64,000 nt of DNA from CAWEBF01 sp963807235 (lineage in GTDB: Bacteria; Acidobacteriota; Vicinamibacteria; Vicinamibacterales; UBA2999). The DNA lies in NCBI GenBank assembly GCA_963807235.1, contig CAWEBF010000009.1, positions 1 to 64,000 on the forward strand, given 5' to 3'. Below the pieces are notes generated by a model that had not been told where the DNA came from, did no database searches, and saw nothing but the letters and a program-made list of their open reading frames with translations. Positions within the stretch are counted from its first letter, which is position 1, and the number at the start of each line of letters is the position of its first letter. The translations under genes and the position numbers were made by a program. This document shows, piece after piece, positions 7,883-17,669 of the stretch.

Positions 7883-8761
7883 ATGAAACGACGAGAGTTC
7901 CTCGGAGCAGTGGCGGCCACCGGCCTCGTGGCATCGGCGCCGCTTCAGGCCCAGACTCCCATCCGCCGCAAGAACCGGATCAAACAGGCGCTCTGGCGCA
8001 TCGCCTTCGGCGACGACACGAAGCTGTCGTTCGACGACCAGTGCCGCGAGGCGGCCCGGCTTGGAGCCCACGGCTTCGACCTGATCGGCACCGAGGACTG
8101 GCCCACGATGCGCAAGCACGGGCTCAGGCCCACGCTGGCGCCCACGGGCGGCGTGGACTTTCCGAACGGCATCATCCACCCCGAAGTGCACGACAAGATC
8201 GAAGCCTCGCTTCGGCAGCACATCGACCTCTGCGCCAAGAACGACGTGCGCAACATCATCACGGTTGGCGGCCAGCGGCGCGGCATGGCGTTCGAGCAGG
8301 CGGCCGAGAACGCCGCCCGGTTCCTGAACCGCATCAAAGGCCAGCTCGAGGAGCGCAACGTCACCCTGGCCATCGAGAACATGAACAACCGGCGCGCGGA
8401 TCCGCGCTATGGCCGCGAGGACCAGGTGTTCGGGCACTGGGACTGGGGCATCGCGTTGTGCGAGCGGGTGAATTCACCCAACGTGAAAATCGTGTGCGAT
8501 ATCTACCACCTGCAGATCATGGACGGCGACATCGTGGAGCGGCTCAAGGCGCACCACAAGTGGATCGCGCACATCCACGTAGCCGGCGTGCCGAGCCGGA
8601 ACCAGATCGACACGACCCAGGAACTGAATTACCGCTACATCGCGGAGACGATCGCGAACCTGCCGGGCTGGAATGGGTACGTCGCCCATGAATGGCGCCC
8701 GTCGCCCGGCAGCGACCCGATCAAGACGATTGAAGCGGCGATGGAGCTGATGGACGTTTAG
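7883..8761 (+). CDS. Tat-exported sugar phosphate isomerase/epimerase-like protein
   Basis: A 292-residue protein. The N-terminus MKRREFLGAVAATGLVASAP is a twin-arginine signal (RREFL) followed by a hydrophobic stretch. The rest is a TIM-barrel of the xylose-isomerase-like / AP endonuclease 2 superfamily, related to hydroxypyruvate isomerase: AARLGAHGFDLIG, NIITVGGQRR, LAIENMNN, KIVCDIYHLQIMDGD and IAHIHVAGVPSR supply the usual metal-binding Glu, Asp and His residues. It likely acts on a keto-sugar or hydroxypyruvate-like substrate in the periplasm after folding in the cytoplasm. It is divergent from the TVP38-reductase gene with only 55 bases between start codons. Confidence 0.85.
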   Translation: MKRREFLGAVAATGLVASAPLQAQTPIRRKNRIKQALWRIAFGDDTKLSFDDQCREAARLGAHGFDLIGTEDWPTMRKHGLRPTLAPTGGVDFPNGIIHPEVHDKIEASLRQHIDLCAKNDVRNIITVGGQRRGMAFEQAAENAARFLNRIKGQLEERNVTLAIENMNNRRADPRYGREDQVFGHWDWGIALCERVNSPNVKIVCDIYHLQIMDGDIVERLKAHHKWIAHIHVAGVPSRNQIDTTQELNYRYIAETIANLPGWNGYVAHEWRPSPGSDPIKTIEAAMELMDV

Positions 8762-8767
8762 ATAGGC

Positions 8768-8795
8768 CACTCCAGGCTCAGGCTCCAGGCCCAGA
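8768..8795. repeat. intergenic CAGGCTCC repeat
   Basis: CCAGGCTCAGGCTCCAGGCCC between two convergent genes. Same unit type as at 3603 and 15186. Confidence 0.45.
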
Positions 8796-8796
8796 A

Positions 8797-10077
8797 CTAC
8801 TTCGGTTGCCAGCGCGCGCGGATCGCCGCGCGATCCACCATCGCGCCGCGCAGATACACCGCCGTGATCTTGCGCGTGTTCGTGATGTCCTCGAGCGGGT
8901 TCGCGTCGAGCACCACGAAGTCGGCGCTCTTGCCCGCCTCGATCGTCCCCGCGTCGGTTAGCCGCATGAACTCGGCGGCATTGCTGCGTGGAGGCCACGA
9001 TGACCTGCGCGGGCGTCATCCCGGCGGCCACCATGTCGGCCATCTCCAGGTGGTGCGCCCACAGCACGCGCGCCGTCGGTGCCGAGCGCGACGCGCACGC
9101 CGGCTGCGTTCATCTTCTCGAGGTTGCGGGCCTGGATGCCGAACGCCCGCTGCGCCGCCGGGTTGTCGCGATCGGCCGCCGCCTGCAGCTTCGCCAGCTC
9201 CGCGGCGGGCACGCTGTCCTTCAGCCAGCTCAGGTCGGTCTTCACGCCCCGGTCGGGCAGGTTCGGCACGAGCACCAGGTTGCGGCGCTGCTTGGCCATG
9301 CCCAGGAACTCCTCGTCGATGTCCATGTCGCGGACGCCGTGCGCGAAGGCGTCGAGCCCGGCCTTCAGCAGCCCCTTGGCGTCGGACAGGTTGAAGATGT
9401 GGGCCGTGACGCGGAGGTTCTGCTTGTGCGCCTCGTCGATGATGGGGCCGTAGATCTCGGGCGGCATCTTCTTGTACTTGCCGTCCCGGTCGTCCACCCA
9501 GATCTTCACGATGTCCACTTTGTTGGCGGCCAGTTCCTGCACGGCCTTGCGAGCCTCGGCCTCGGTGCTGACCCAGTAGGGCACGTCGGAGCGGCCGGGC
9601 TCCGGCATGGTGATGCCGCGTCCGGCCGTGCGGAAGAGCGCGGCGCCAGGGATGGGGTTCGCGCGAACCTCCAGGCCCACCTGGCCCACATCCTGGCCGA
9701 GGCTCATCGCCGCGACACGCCGTAGTAGGCCTTGCCCCGCAGCTGATCCTCGAGCGCCGGGCGCTCGCTGGACAGGTGCGTGTGGGTGTCGACGATCGCC
9801 GGAATCACCGTCTTGCCCGGCCAGGCTGACCCGCATGGCGCCGGCGGGCGCCTTGAGCTGGCCGGCGCGTCCCACCTGCGTGATCCGCGCGCCCTCCACG
9901 AGGAAGGCCGAGTTCTCGACGGCCGGGCCACCGGTCCCGTTGATGAGCCGCGCGCCTTCGAACACCGTGGCGCTGGCCTGGCCCACGACAGGCGCGGACG
10001 TGCCACCCGCGTAGGCGGCGAAGGCGAGAGCGAGAAACAGCAGGACGCGAGGACGCAGGGTTGTCGATCATGGACAT
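8797..10077 (-). pseudogene. amidohydrolase family protein, multiply frameshifted
   Basis: A secreted metal-dependent amidohydrolase (imidazolonepropionase-like) is readable across three frames. A signal-like region RPRVLLFLALAFAAYAGG leads to FEGARLINGTGGPAVENSAF. Near 9815 the frame shifts to VIPAIVDTHTHLSSERP, where HTH supplies the first metal site. Near 9705 it returns to a long block containing IDEAHKQNLRVTAHIFN, FAHGVRDMDID and VALGTDG. Near 9065 it shifts to HHLEMADMVAAGMTPAQVI, and near 8995 to AAEFMRLTDAGTIEAGKSAD with a final stop at 8797. The start is also out of frame, with an indel near 10060. All landmark motifs survive, so five clean one-base shifts look more like sequence errors than decay. 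The substrate is unknown, possibly a cyclic amide or dipeptide. Confidence 0.7.
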
Positions 10078-10115
10078 CAGGGACCTCCAGGGCGTATGGC
10101 GCGGATTCTAGTGCA

Positions 10116-10176
10116 TAGACGCCAGTCTCCGGTGCCCGGTCTGCCAAGTCTCCAGTCTCCAGTCTGGTCCGGGGTA
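10116..10176. repeat. intergenic GTCTCCAGTCTCC repeat
   Basis: Contains GCCAGTCTCCGGTGCCCGG and AAGTCTCCAGTCTCCAGTCT between divergent genes, just ahead of the start at 10187. The same unit recurs at 18701-18780 (opposite strand) and 19757-19825. Confidence 0.55.
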
Positions 10177-10186
10177 AAATCCCGCC

Positions 10187-11411
10187 ATGCCGGATCGACA
10201 TGGAGGAAGGTGGGCCTTGGCCCTTGCAACGGTGGTGGCCGTCTGGTCGTGGGCCGGACCGCCCTCGGACGTGGCCACGGCGCAGGGGCGGGGCGGCGGC
10301 GGCGGTGGCCGCGGCCGCGGCGCCGCGCAGCCGGTGAGCCTGACGCCACCGGCGGGCGTCACGCCGCTGCCGGTGGACCTCTTCACCAGCAAGAACTTCT
10401 ACCTGGACGAGAAGTACTGGCTCGACAAGCGCTACACGCGCTGCAACACGCCGCGCGCGCTGACCGACATGGTCCGCGACCAGCGGTTCGGCGCCTGGGG
10501 CGACTGCAACCTGGACCGCGACGTGGCCAAGATCGTCAGCCCGCTCCCGTACAAGACCGCGCAGGAGCACTACGACGCGCTGCTGGCGGAGGCCAAGAAG
10601 GCCGGCGGGCCGACGGTGCACACCCGCCAGACGATGCCGGACTGGGACGGCTGGTACCGCCGGCTGGCCCGCGAAGAGCAGTGGGTCTGGGGCCGCAACC
10701 TCCAGACGGCCACGATGCTGTCGCTGCTGACGCCGGAGTACCGCCGGCGCATGGTGCAGCAGAACTACCACGAGGTGGTGAACAACTCGCCGCAGTGGAT
10801 GGCGTCGTTCTGCTACCCCGAAGGCTTCATGCGCTGGTATGCCGAAGCCTCGCTGGGCGGCGACATCGAGCTGATGGTGACGCCGCACCAGGTGCAGTTC
10901 CTGTCGGGCATCGCCGACAACCTGCTGCGCCGGGTGCTGATCGGCAAGAAGCACGTGCAGCAGGTGCCGCAGTGGTTCGGCGAGACCGTCGGGTTCTGGA
11001 ACGGCAACACGCTGGTCGCGTGGACCGCCAACGTCCAGGGCTGGACGCTGTCGCACTCGATGTTCGAGTTCAGCAGCAAGATGCAGGTCGTGGAGACGTT
11101 CACGCCCGAGCGCCGACGGCAAGACGATTACCGTCGAGACCACGTTCTACGACCCGGAGGCGTTCACGCGGCCGCTGCAGATGGTGACCCCCTGGGAGAA
11201 GCGGCGCGGGCTGGACGATCCCGAGGCCCGGTTCATGTTCGTCGAGTGCCGCGTGCAGAGCACGATCGTGAACGGTCCCGACGGCAAGCCCACGCAGCTC
11301 ATTCCTGGCGACCCCGGCTACATCGACTATTTCGGCCGGCCCTGGGCGGAGAATTGGGAGCAGCACTTCGAGAAGGGGTGGGAGAAGCCCACGACAGGAG
11401 GAAACCCGTGA
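10187..11411 (+). CDS. secreted hypothetical protein, one frameshift
   Basis: An N-terminal signal peptide (ALALATVVAVWSWAGPPSDV) is followed by a Gly/Arg-rich linker and a globular region with many aromatic residues: KNFYLDEKYWLDKRYTRCN, WDGWYRRLAREEQWVWG, YHEVVNNSPQW, QVPQWFGETVGFWNGNTLV. The frame shifts once near 11110 and continues ADGKTITVETTFYDPEAFTRP to a stop at 11411. The repaired length is about 407 residues. It overlaps the DUF6152-type gene by four bases (GTGA), indicating translational coupling, and the two are commonly paired in acidobacterial genomes. No catalytic motif is recognised; a periplasmic role is inferred from the signal peptide only. Confidence 0.65.
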
Positions 11412-11870
11412 GGAACGCGAGGCGACGCGTGCTGACGATGGGCGTTGCGGCAGGCGCGCTGATGGCGCTTTCGGCCGCCGTGGGGGCGCACCACTCCTTC
11501 GCGATGTACGACCAGACCACCACCAAGACGATGACCGGGAAGCTGACCCGCTACATTCCCGGGCGCCAACCACGCGCAGCTGATCTTCCATCTGCTCGAC
11601 GAGGCCGGGAAGCCCGTGATGAAGGAAGGCAAGCCCGTCACGTGGGGCGTCGAAACCGGCTCGGCCACGGCCATGGGCCGGCAGGGCATCACGCCCGACA
11701 CGTTCCCGGAGGGCACGATCCTCACCGTGCGGCTGTATCCCTTGCGGGACGGCCGCAACTTCGGCGCGCTGGCCGGCATGCTGGTCAACTGCGGGACCGC
11801 GCTGCCCAAGGGCGGTTGCACGCCGCAAACCGGCAAGCGCGTGATCGGCGACGAGTTCGACGCTCGGTAG
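11408..11870 (+). CDS. DUF6152-type secreted protein, one frameshift
   Basis: GTG start at 11408, overlapping the preceding stop (GTGA). The signal peptide MGVAAGALMALSAAVGA leads to AHHSFAMYDQTTTKTMTGKL, the characteristic 'HHSFAxxD' opening of DUF6152 proteins. The frame changes near 11565 and continues NHAQLIFHLLDEAGKPV, TFPEGTILTVRLYPLRDG, ALPKGGCTPQTGKRV to a stop at 11870. The repaired product is about 153 residues of beta-rich periplasmic protein. Role unknown; the coupling to 10187-11411 suggests a shared function. Confidence 0.7.
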
Positions 11871-11972
11871 ACCGGCGTGCCCGTGCATGCGCGTCTCCGC
11901 GCGGGCGACCGTGCCACGCCTCGTCACCGTCGACGCTGGGCTGGTCCTGGCCCGCCATAGCCGCCGTCGCCG

Positions 11973-14028
11973 GTGCCGGTGCGCTGCAAGCCAAGTGACC
12001 CGCGCGGATCTGCCGCCGTCCTCCTGCTGAGCGCCAGCCTCTCAGCGCAGGCTCCGGCGGCGCCGTCGCCGGATGCCTCGACGCCGGCGAGCTGGTCGTC
12101 GAGCCGCCGACGCTCATCAACCTCGGCTTCGAATGGTTCCTCGACGGCGACGCCAACCGCAATGCGTCCGTGGACGTGGCGTTCCGGAAGTCGGGAGAGT
12201 CCGCCTGGCGGCCCGCGCTTCCGCTCCTGCGGATGGGCGGCGAGCGGATCTACGCGGAGTCGCGCGTGGACGTCGTCGTGCCCAACATGTTCGCGGGCAG
12301 CGTGCTGGACCTCGAGCCGGACACCGCGTATGACGTGCGGCTGACGCTGGCCGATCCCGACGGCGTCTCTGGGGAGACGACGCGGACGCTGGCGGTTCGC
12401 ACGCGGCCCGAGCCGAAGCCGTATGCCGGCGGGCGCGTGTTTCACGTCTACCCGCACGGCTTCAAGGGGACCAAGGTCGAGCCCGCCTTCGAAGGGCTGA
12501 TGTGCGCCTACAACTTCTGGTGCGCGGGCACGGACTGGGCCACGTCGGGCCGTCCGCGCGTGCGCCCGGGCGACACGATCCTGGTGCACGCCGGCGTCTA
12601 CAAGTACAACCGCTACGAGTACACCAACAACGCCGCCGTGAACCGCACCACGCCGCTCGACGGCACCTACTACTTGACGGCCGACGGCACGGCGGAGATG
12701 CCGATTGCCATCAAGGCCGCTGGCGACGGCGAAGTCGTGTTCGACGGCGACGGGGCCTTCGCGCTCTTCGACGTGCGCGCCGCCGACTACACCTACTTCG
12801 AGGGCCTCACGTTCCGGAACGCCGAGATGGCCATCCAGGCGGGCACGCAGTTCATCGCGGGCGCCAAGGGCCTCACGGTCAAGCGCAGCCGGTTCGAGAA
12901 CGTGGGCGCGGGCGTCTTCACCAACTACGCCGGCTCGAGCCAGTTCTACATCGCCGACAACACGTTCCAGGGCCGCAACGATCCCAAGCACCTGATCGGG
13001 TGGGCAGGCGACATGTGGACGAAGTTCCACGGCGTCGACGGGCAGGTCTTCCCGCCCAAGATGGCGTCCTACGTGGCCGTGAAGCTGTACGGGCCCGGGC
13101 CACGTCGTGGCCTACAACTACATCGCCGACTTCCACGACGGCATCAACATCGAGACCTACGGCAACCCCGACGGCAGCGTGGCGAGCGGCCCCGGCATCA
13201 TCGAGGGCCCGCACTATCCGACCGCGCGAGTACTGGGACCGCCGGCCCGTGGCGATCGACTTCTACAACAACTACATCACCAGCTCGCACGACAACCCGA
13301 TCGAGACCGACGGCGGGATGCACAACATCCGCGTGCTGCGGAACATGTTCATCAACCACGCGTCGCATGCGTTCTGCAATCAGCCGTCGCTCGGCGGGCC
13401 GGTGTACTGGATCCGCAACATCGCCTATCACCTGCCGGCCGGCTCGACGCGGCTCACGAACGGATCGGCGGGCGTGCTGTTCTACAACAACACCATCCTG
13501 GCGGAGACGCAGGCGGCCGCCGCCTCGAACGTGCACTGGCGGAACAACCTGATGCTGGGGGAGAACGCGGCGCCCGCCATCCTGAACGTGACCACGATGA
13601 CCAGCTACACGTCGTCGGACTACAACGCGTTCCGCCCGAACCCCGGCGCGAAGGCGGCCTTCCAGTGGAGCGCGCCGCCGCCCGGCGTGCGTGCCGACTT
13701 CACCGGCCCCGGCCACACCGCGGCTCTGCAAGCGCGCAGCTTCGAGTCGCTGGCTGAGTACAGCGCGGCGACCGGCCAGGACAAGAACAGCCTGACCGTG
13801 GACTACGACATCTTCGTGAACGTGCCGCGCCTGGACGCGCAGGACGCCGCCACCGTGCAGAAGATCTACAAGGCGGATCAGTTCGACTTCCGGCTGAAGC
13901 CGAACGCGGCGCCGGTCGATCGGGGTGTCGTGCTCCCGAACGTCACCGACGGGTTCTCAGGCCGCGCGCCCGACATGGGCGCACTCGAAGTGGGCAAGTC
14001 CTCGCCACACTACGGCCCGCGGCCGTAG
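11973..14028 (+). pseudogene. secreted right-handed beta-helix protein, frameshifted
   Basis: A probable GTG start at 11973 gives the signal region SAAVLLLSASLSAQAP. A shift near 12080 leads into an Ig/fibronectin-like domain (LGFEWFLDGDANRN, LEPDTAYDVRLTLADPDG). A parallel beta-helix follows: RPGDTILVHAGVYKYNRYEY, FEGLTFRNAEMAIQAG, LTVKRSRFENVG, FYIADNTFQG. Two more shifts, near 13095 and 13225, bridge to FYNNYITSSHDNPIETDGG, VLFYNNTILAETQ and the C-terminus PDMGALEVGK. The fold is that of polysaccharide lyases and 'right-handed parallel beta-helix repeat-containing' proteins. The repaired length is near 680 residues. It probably binds or cleaves an extracellular glycan. Three indels with all repeats intact point to sequence error rather than decay. 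Confidence 0.7.
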
Positions 14029-14046
14029 TGGTCGATTGACTGGCCC

Positions 14047-14090
14047 AAAAAAGAAGGGGCGGGTCGCTCACGTGAGTGACCCGCCCCTTC
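14047..14090 (-). terminator. rho-independent terminator (minus strand)
   Basis: A 19-base stem (left arm 14053-14071, right arm to 14090) with one wobble or mismatched pair, built around GAAGGGGCGGGTC. On the minus strand it is followed by a U-rich tract (TTCTTTTTT in DNA). It ends the transcript of 14097-14282 and could also stop leftover transcription from the beta-helix gene on the plus strand. Confidence 0.8.
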
Positions 14091-14096
14091 CTGCGA

Positions 14097-14282
14097 TTAC
14101 TTCAGCTCCGGTGGCCGACGCCACATCCACACGGTGTTGGCGAGCATGCCGACGATGAACGCAAGATTCAGAATCCGCCATCCTGGCGAGGCGCTCGAGT
14201 CCATCACTTCGGGGCCTGAGCTAGCCGCCATCACGATCGTCACGGCAACCAGCAACCAACGCACACGCGTTCCACGCGGCAT
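14097..14282 (-). CDS. small membrane protein
   Basis: A 61-residue protein (MPRGTRVRWLLVAVTIVMAA) with two hydrophobic segments, residues about 9-21 and 36-52 (ILNLAFIVGMLANTVWMW), and a charged tail. It begins immediately after the stop of the upstream secreted-protein gene (14283-14978), so the two form an operon that ends at the strong terminator at 14047-14090. No family is recognised. Confidence 0.6.
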   Translation of the reverse strand: MPRGTRVRWLLVAVTIVMAASSGPEVMDSSASPGWRILNLAFIVGMLANTVWMWRRPPELK

Positions 14283-14978
14283 TCAGCACCCCAGGTACCA
14301 AATGCACCATTCGAGCCCCAGGATCGTCGCAGCGGCGGTGGTACAGATCGCCGGACCCGCAGGCTCGGCCACCGCCGGTGTAAGGCAGAGGAAGAACGCC
14401 ATCGTCTTGGCGTAGATCAGGGCGGCTTGGGCGCTCGCACACTCCGGACTCTGACGCGCGGCAATGGGCGCAACCGCTCCGAAACGACGATCGAGGGTCG
14501 GCGCGGCGGCTTCCCAGACGCCCGCGAGTCGTCCAAGGCCTCCGCTGACCCCGCTGCGGAGCATCTCATCGAGCACCTGCGACCGGGCGGCGCGGGGCAC
14601 GCCAGAGGTATTGGGGGGCATCTTGAACCCCCGCAACTTCGCCTCCGCGTTGAAGTCGAACTCTCGCGCGAGAACGGCATCCCGTCCCTCCCGTGCAATC
14701 GCCACCCGCAACCCGGAGCGGACGGAATTGTCGAATTGATTGGCGAGCGCCCACGCCGCCCACATCCGTGTGGCGGCAGCGAGCTGGCGCGCGGTCTCGC
14801 CTCGAGGATCCGACTGCATCTGCTTCGCTGCGCGCTCCAGTTGGTGGCCGATCTCGTCCAGCACCGGATCGTCCTGGACGGCGGAAGGTTGAATGGAGCG
14901 GCGTTGCGCAAACACCGGAATCGCCAAGGAGGCGGCGGCAGCGCCGGTAGCGGCGGACAAGAGATATCTTCGCGTCAT
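14283..14978 (-). CDS. secreted hypothetical protein
   Basis: The chosen start 14978 (MTRRYLLSAATGAAAASLAI) gives 231 residues with a Tat-like or Sec signal peptide ending near VFAQ. The mature part is helical and moderately charged (LDEIGHQLERAAKQMQ, AATRMWAAWALANQFDN), with a Cys-containing C-terminus (SPECASAQAALIYAKTM, ICTTAAATILGLEWC). No catalytic motif is recognised. A small membrane protein follows directly. The pair looks like a two-gene periplasm/membrane unit of unknown function. Confidence 0.65.
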   Translation of the reverse strand: MTRRYLLSAATGAAAASLAIPVFAQRRSIQPSAVQDDPVLDEIGHQLERAAKQMQSDPRGETARQLAAATRMWAAWALANQFDNSVRSGLRVAIAREGRDAVLAREFDFNAEAKLRGFKMPPNTSGVPRAARSQVLDEMLRSGVSGGLGRLAGVWEAAAPTLDRRFGAVAPIAARQSPECASAQAALIYAKTMAFFLCLTPAVAEPAGPAICTTAAATILGLEWCIWYLGC

Positions 14979-15185
14979 GAGGAGCCTCGTGTTGCGTTCT
15001 ACGTGCACCAGCACCCGTCTTGCCACACAGTGTCGGCTGAGGCGCTGCACGTCCGGGGCCCAATGGGCGACGCACTTCGTGTGCGTATGACGCTTAGTGA
15101 TTTCGACCCCGTGCGTCCGGGCTCTCCCCTGAGCGTTGAAGAATGCTCAACAGGTGGAGAGCCGGATGGTTGGAAAAGCTGCGAT

Positions 15186-15228
15186 ACCGACGCAGGCCTG
15201 GAGCCTGGAGCCCGGGGCCTGGAGCCCT
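15186..15228. repeat. intergenic GGAGCCTGGAGCC repeat
   Basis: GGCCTGGAGCCTGGAGCC followed by GGGGCCTGGAGCC, between 14978 and the end of the PQQ dehydrogenase gene. It is the complement of the CAGGCTCC unit at 8768 and 3603. The rest of 14979-15185 shows no gene. Confidence 0.5.
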
Positions 15229-16860
15229 CTAGGGCAACGCCCAGGCAGTCAGCGTCGTTCCGGCAGGCACGAGAACGTGTTGCCTGCCATCGACCATATA
15301 AGTGATGGGCGAAGTCCCGTGCATCGTCGCGCCCATCTGGTAGCGCCACAGCAGTTTCCCGTTGCGTGAGTCGAGCGCCAGCAGGTTCCCGTCGCCGTCG
15401 CTCGAAAAGATCAGCCCCGAGGCCGTTGTGAGCAAGCCGGCCGTGGAGAGGTTCAGATACTTGAACTCCCACTTCCGAATGCCAGTGGCCGGATCCAGCG
15501 CTCGCAGGGCGCCGTAGACCGGCATGTCCGGGGTGCGCACGCGCTGCCCGGCGCCGCCCGTGAACCGCTCACCCGGCTTGTAATCAGGCTTCCACGCGTA
15601 GAAGGTCATGCACGCCTCACGGGCGTTCACGAAGAACGTGCGAGTGGATGGGTCATAGGCCCCTGGCCAGAAGTTCGTGCCGCCGGCGATGTCGGGGCAC
15701 GTGACCTCGCCCTTCTCGTTCGGCGTGTGGCCAGGCTGCAGTACGGGCCGTCCGTCGGGGCCGATCTCGGTGGCCCACGTGGTCTTCACGAAGGGCTTGG
15801 CCACGATGATCTTTCCGGTGATGCGATCCAGCGTGTAGTAGAAGCCGTTGCGGTTGGCGAACATCACGACCTTGCGCGTCTCGCCGCCGATCGGCAGGTC
15901 CGCGAGGATCGGCACCTCGGTGGCGTCCCAGTCGTGCACGTCGTGCGGGGTGAACTGGTAGTGCCACCGCAGCTTGCCGGTGTCCGCGTCGAGCGCCACC
16001 AGCGAGTCGCTGTACAGGTTGTCGCCCAGGCGGCTCTCGCTGTGATAGTCGGGCCCGGGGTTGCCGATGCCGTAGAACAGCGTGTTCTGCTCGGCATCGT
16101 AGGCGCCGGTCACCCAGACGCTGGCCCCGCCGGTCTTCCAGGAGTCTCCTGCCCACGTGTCGTGGCCCGGCTCGCCCGGCCCGGGGATCGTGTAGAAGCG
16201 CCAGGCGCGCTTCCCCGTGGTGGCGTCGTAGGCATCGATGAAGCCGCGGATGCCGAACTCGCCGCCGGCCACGCCCACGATCACTTTGTCCTTGGCGATG
16301 ATGGGCGCGATGGTGGCGGCGTACCCGTTGGTGTATTGCTCCAGCGTCGCGTCCCAGGCCACGGCACCGGTCCGCATGTCCAGCGCCAGCAGGTGCGCGT
16401 CCAGCGTGGTCATGTACAGCTTGTCGCCCAGCATCGCGAACCCGCGGTTGACGAGCCCGCAGCACGCGGTGAGGTTCTCGGGCAGCTCGCGGCGATAGCG
16501 CCAGATCTGACGACCCGTGCGGGCGTCGATGGCCCAGGCCACGTTCAGCGGACCGGTCACGTACAGCACGTTGTCGCGCAGAAGCGAGGTGGTCTCGAAG
16601 TTGCCGATGACGCCGGTCTGGAACGTCCACTTCGGCACCAGCCGGTTGACGTTGGCCGGCGTGATTTGCGTGAGCGGGCTGTGGCGGTGGTTGGCGTAGT
16701 TGCCGCCAAAGGTCAGCCACCGCGATCCATCCGCCGGCAAGCCATCCAGGATCTCCTGCGACGACACCAGCGGCGGCGGCGCTTGTTGCGCCAGGAGCGC
16801 CGTGGTCGCGAGGGCCAGGGCTCCGAGTAGCAGGGCAGCGCGGCAGGGCGTGGGACGCAT
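15229..16860 (-). CDS. PQQ-dependent alcohol dehydrogenase-type quinoprotein
   Basis: A 543-residue secreted protein with ATG at 16860 and signal MRPTPCRAALLLGALALA. It is an eight-bladed quinoprotein propeller with repeated tryptophan-docking motifs such as DARTGRQIWRYR, DATTGKRAWRF, DADTGKLRWHYQF and DSRNGKLLWRYQM. The vicinal Cys-Cys pair over the cofactor is present in NLTACCGLVNRG. The opening TFGGNYANHRHSPLTQITPA is typical of methanol/ethanol dehydrogenase-like enzymes. It oxidises an alcohol or aldehyde in the periplasm and passes electrons to the cytochrome c encoded 8 bases upstream. It lacks its own heme domain, in keeping with the separate cytochrome gene. Confidence 0.9.
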   Translation of the reverse strand: MRPTPCRAALLLGALALATTALLAQQAPPPLVSSQEILDGLPADGSRWLTFGGNYANHRHSPLTQITPANVNRLVPKWTFQTGVIGNFETTSLLRDNVLYVTGPLNVAWAIDARTGRQIWRYRRELPENLTACCGLVNRGFAMLGDKLYMTTLDAHLLALDMRTGAVAWDATLEQYTNGYAATIAPIIAKDKVIVGVAGGEFGIRGFIDAYDATTGKRAWRFYTIPGPGEPGHDTWAGDSWKTGGASVWVTGAYDAEQNTLFYGIGNPGPDYHSESRLGDNLYSDSLVALDADTGKLRWHYQFTPHDVHDWDATEVPILADLPIGGETRKVVMFANRNGFYYTLDRITGKIIVAKPFVKTTWATEIGPDGRPVLQPGHTPNEKGEVTCPDIAGGTNFWPGAYDPSTRTFFVNAREACMTFYAWKPDYKPGERFTGGAGQRVRTPDMPVYGALRALDPATGIRKWEFKYLNLSTAGLLTTASGLIFSSDGDGNLLALDSRNGKLLWRYQMGATMHGTSPITYMVDGRQHVLVPAGTTLTAWALP

Positions 16861-16868
16861 GAGATCTC

Positions 16869-17669
16869 CTACTGACGAACGGCGGGGTCGAAGCCGCGAA
16901 GCGATTGCAGGTAACGCAGCAGATCGTCGAGCTCGGGATCGCTGAGGCGGGAGTGCGGGAAGGCGGGCATGGCGGATCGGATGCCGTTCTGCACGCTGGA
17001 GAGGGCGCTCTTCTCGAACCCCTGAATCCGCTCGCCGGCATCCATGATCTGCACGGAGAACAGATCCTCGTTTTTCTTGACGCCAACCACGGGCTTGCCG
17101 CCCACCGGCGTCAGCGTCACGGGCTCGAAGCCCTGCGCGAACCCTTCGATGCCGCCGCGGATGCGCAGCGCCATCACCTCGCGGGAGCGCGCCGCGCCCA
17201 CGCGCGACAGATCGGGGCCCAGCCGCCCGCCGGTGCCGTCGACGCGGTGGCAGCTGGCGCACATCGCGCCGAAGATCTTCCGGCCGTTGTCGGCATTCCC
17301 CCTGGGCGCGGCGGGCGTGGTGGAGGCCGCCAGCGTGCGCAGGTGCGCCATGATCTGCCAGATTTCGTTGTCGGTCAGGCGCGGGTTGGCCGGCATCTCC
17401 GTGCCGGGCACGCCGCCCCTGATGGTCTTGAAGAGCCCCTCGTCGGAGCGGCCGTTGGCCCACACCTGCGTGATGTCGGGACCGCGCACGCCGGTCGCGT
17501 CGATGCCGTGGCAGTCGCCGCAGCGGCCGCGGAACAGTCCCATCCCAGCCTGGATAGCGTCGGCCTGGCCCTCCAACGGGTTCCTGGCCGGCGCCGTTTG
17601 CGCCGAGAACGCCGTGGCGCCCAGCGTCGTCAGGGCCGCGGCCGCCAGCAGGAATCGAAACCGCGTCAT
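16869..17669 (-). CDS. di-heme cytochrome c
   Basis: A 266-residue protein with ATG at 17669 overlapping the upstream stop (ATGA) and signal peptide RFLLAAAALTTLGATAFSA. It has two c-type heme sites, CGDCH (about residue 50) and CASCH (about residue 137), each followed by a Met-containing segment that could provide the axial ligand (GTEMPANPRL, and SAMPAFPHSRLSDPELDDLL near the end). It is expected to carry electrons from the PQQ dehydrogenase (15229-16860) to the respiratory chain. The operon order is 18675, 17669, 16860, all leftward. Confidence 0.88.
   Translation of the reverse strand: MTRFRFLLAAAALTTLGATAFSAQTAPARNPLEGQADAIQAGMGLFRGRCGDCHGIDATGVRGPDITQVWANGRSDEGLFKTIRGGVPGTEMPANPRLTDNEIWQIMAHLRTLAASTTPAAPRGNADNGRKIFGAMCASCHRVDGTGGRLGPDLSRVGAARSREVMALRIRGGIEGFAQGFEPVTLTPVGGKPVVGVKKNEDLFSVQIMDAGERIQGFEKSALSSVQNGIRSAMPAFPHSRLSDPELDDLLRYLQSLRGFDPAVRQ

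Noticed and set aside
9704..11143. 479-residue minus-strand open frame
   Set aside because: It is the antisense of the 10187-11411 gene joined to a short frame of the amidohydrolase. The composition (His/Arg/Val repeats without folds) is that of a shadow frame in GC-rich DNA; only its last 40 residues belong to a real protein.
12502..13230. Long plus-strand frame opposite in phase to the beta-helix protein
   Set aside because: Arg/Gly/His-rich shadow frame; only the part after about 13230 carries the real beta-helix C-terminus.
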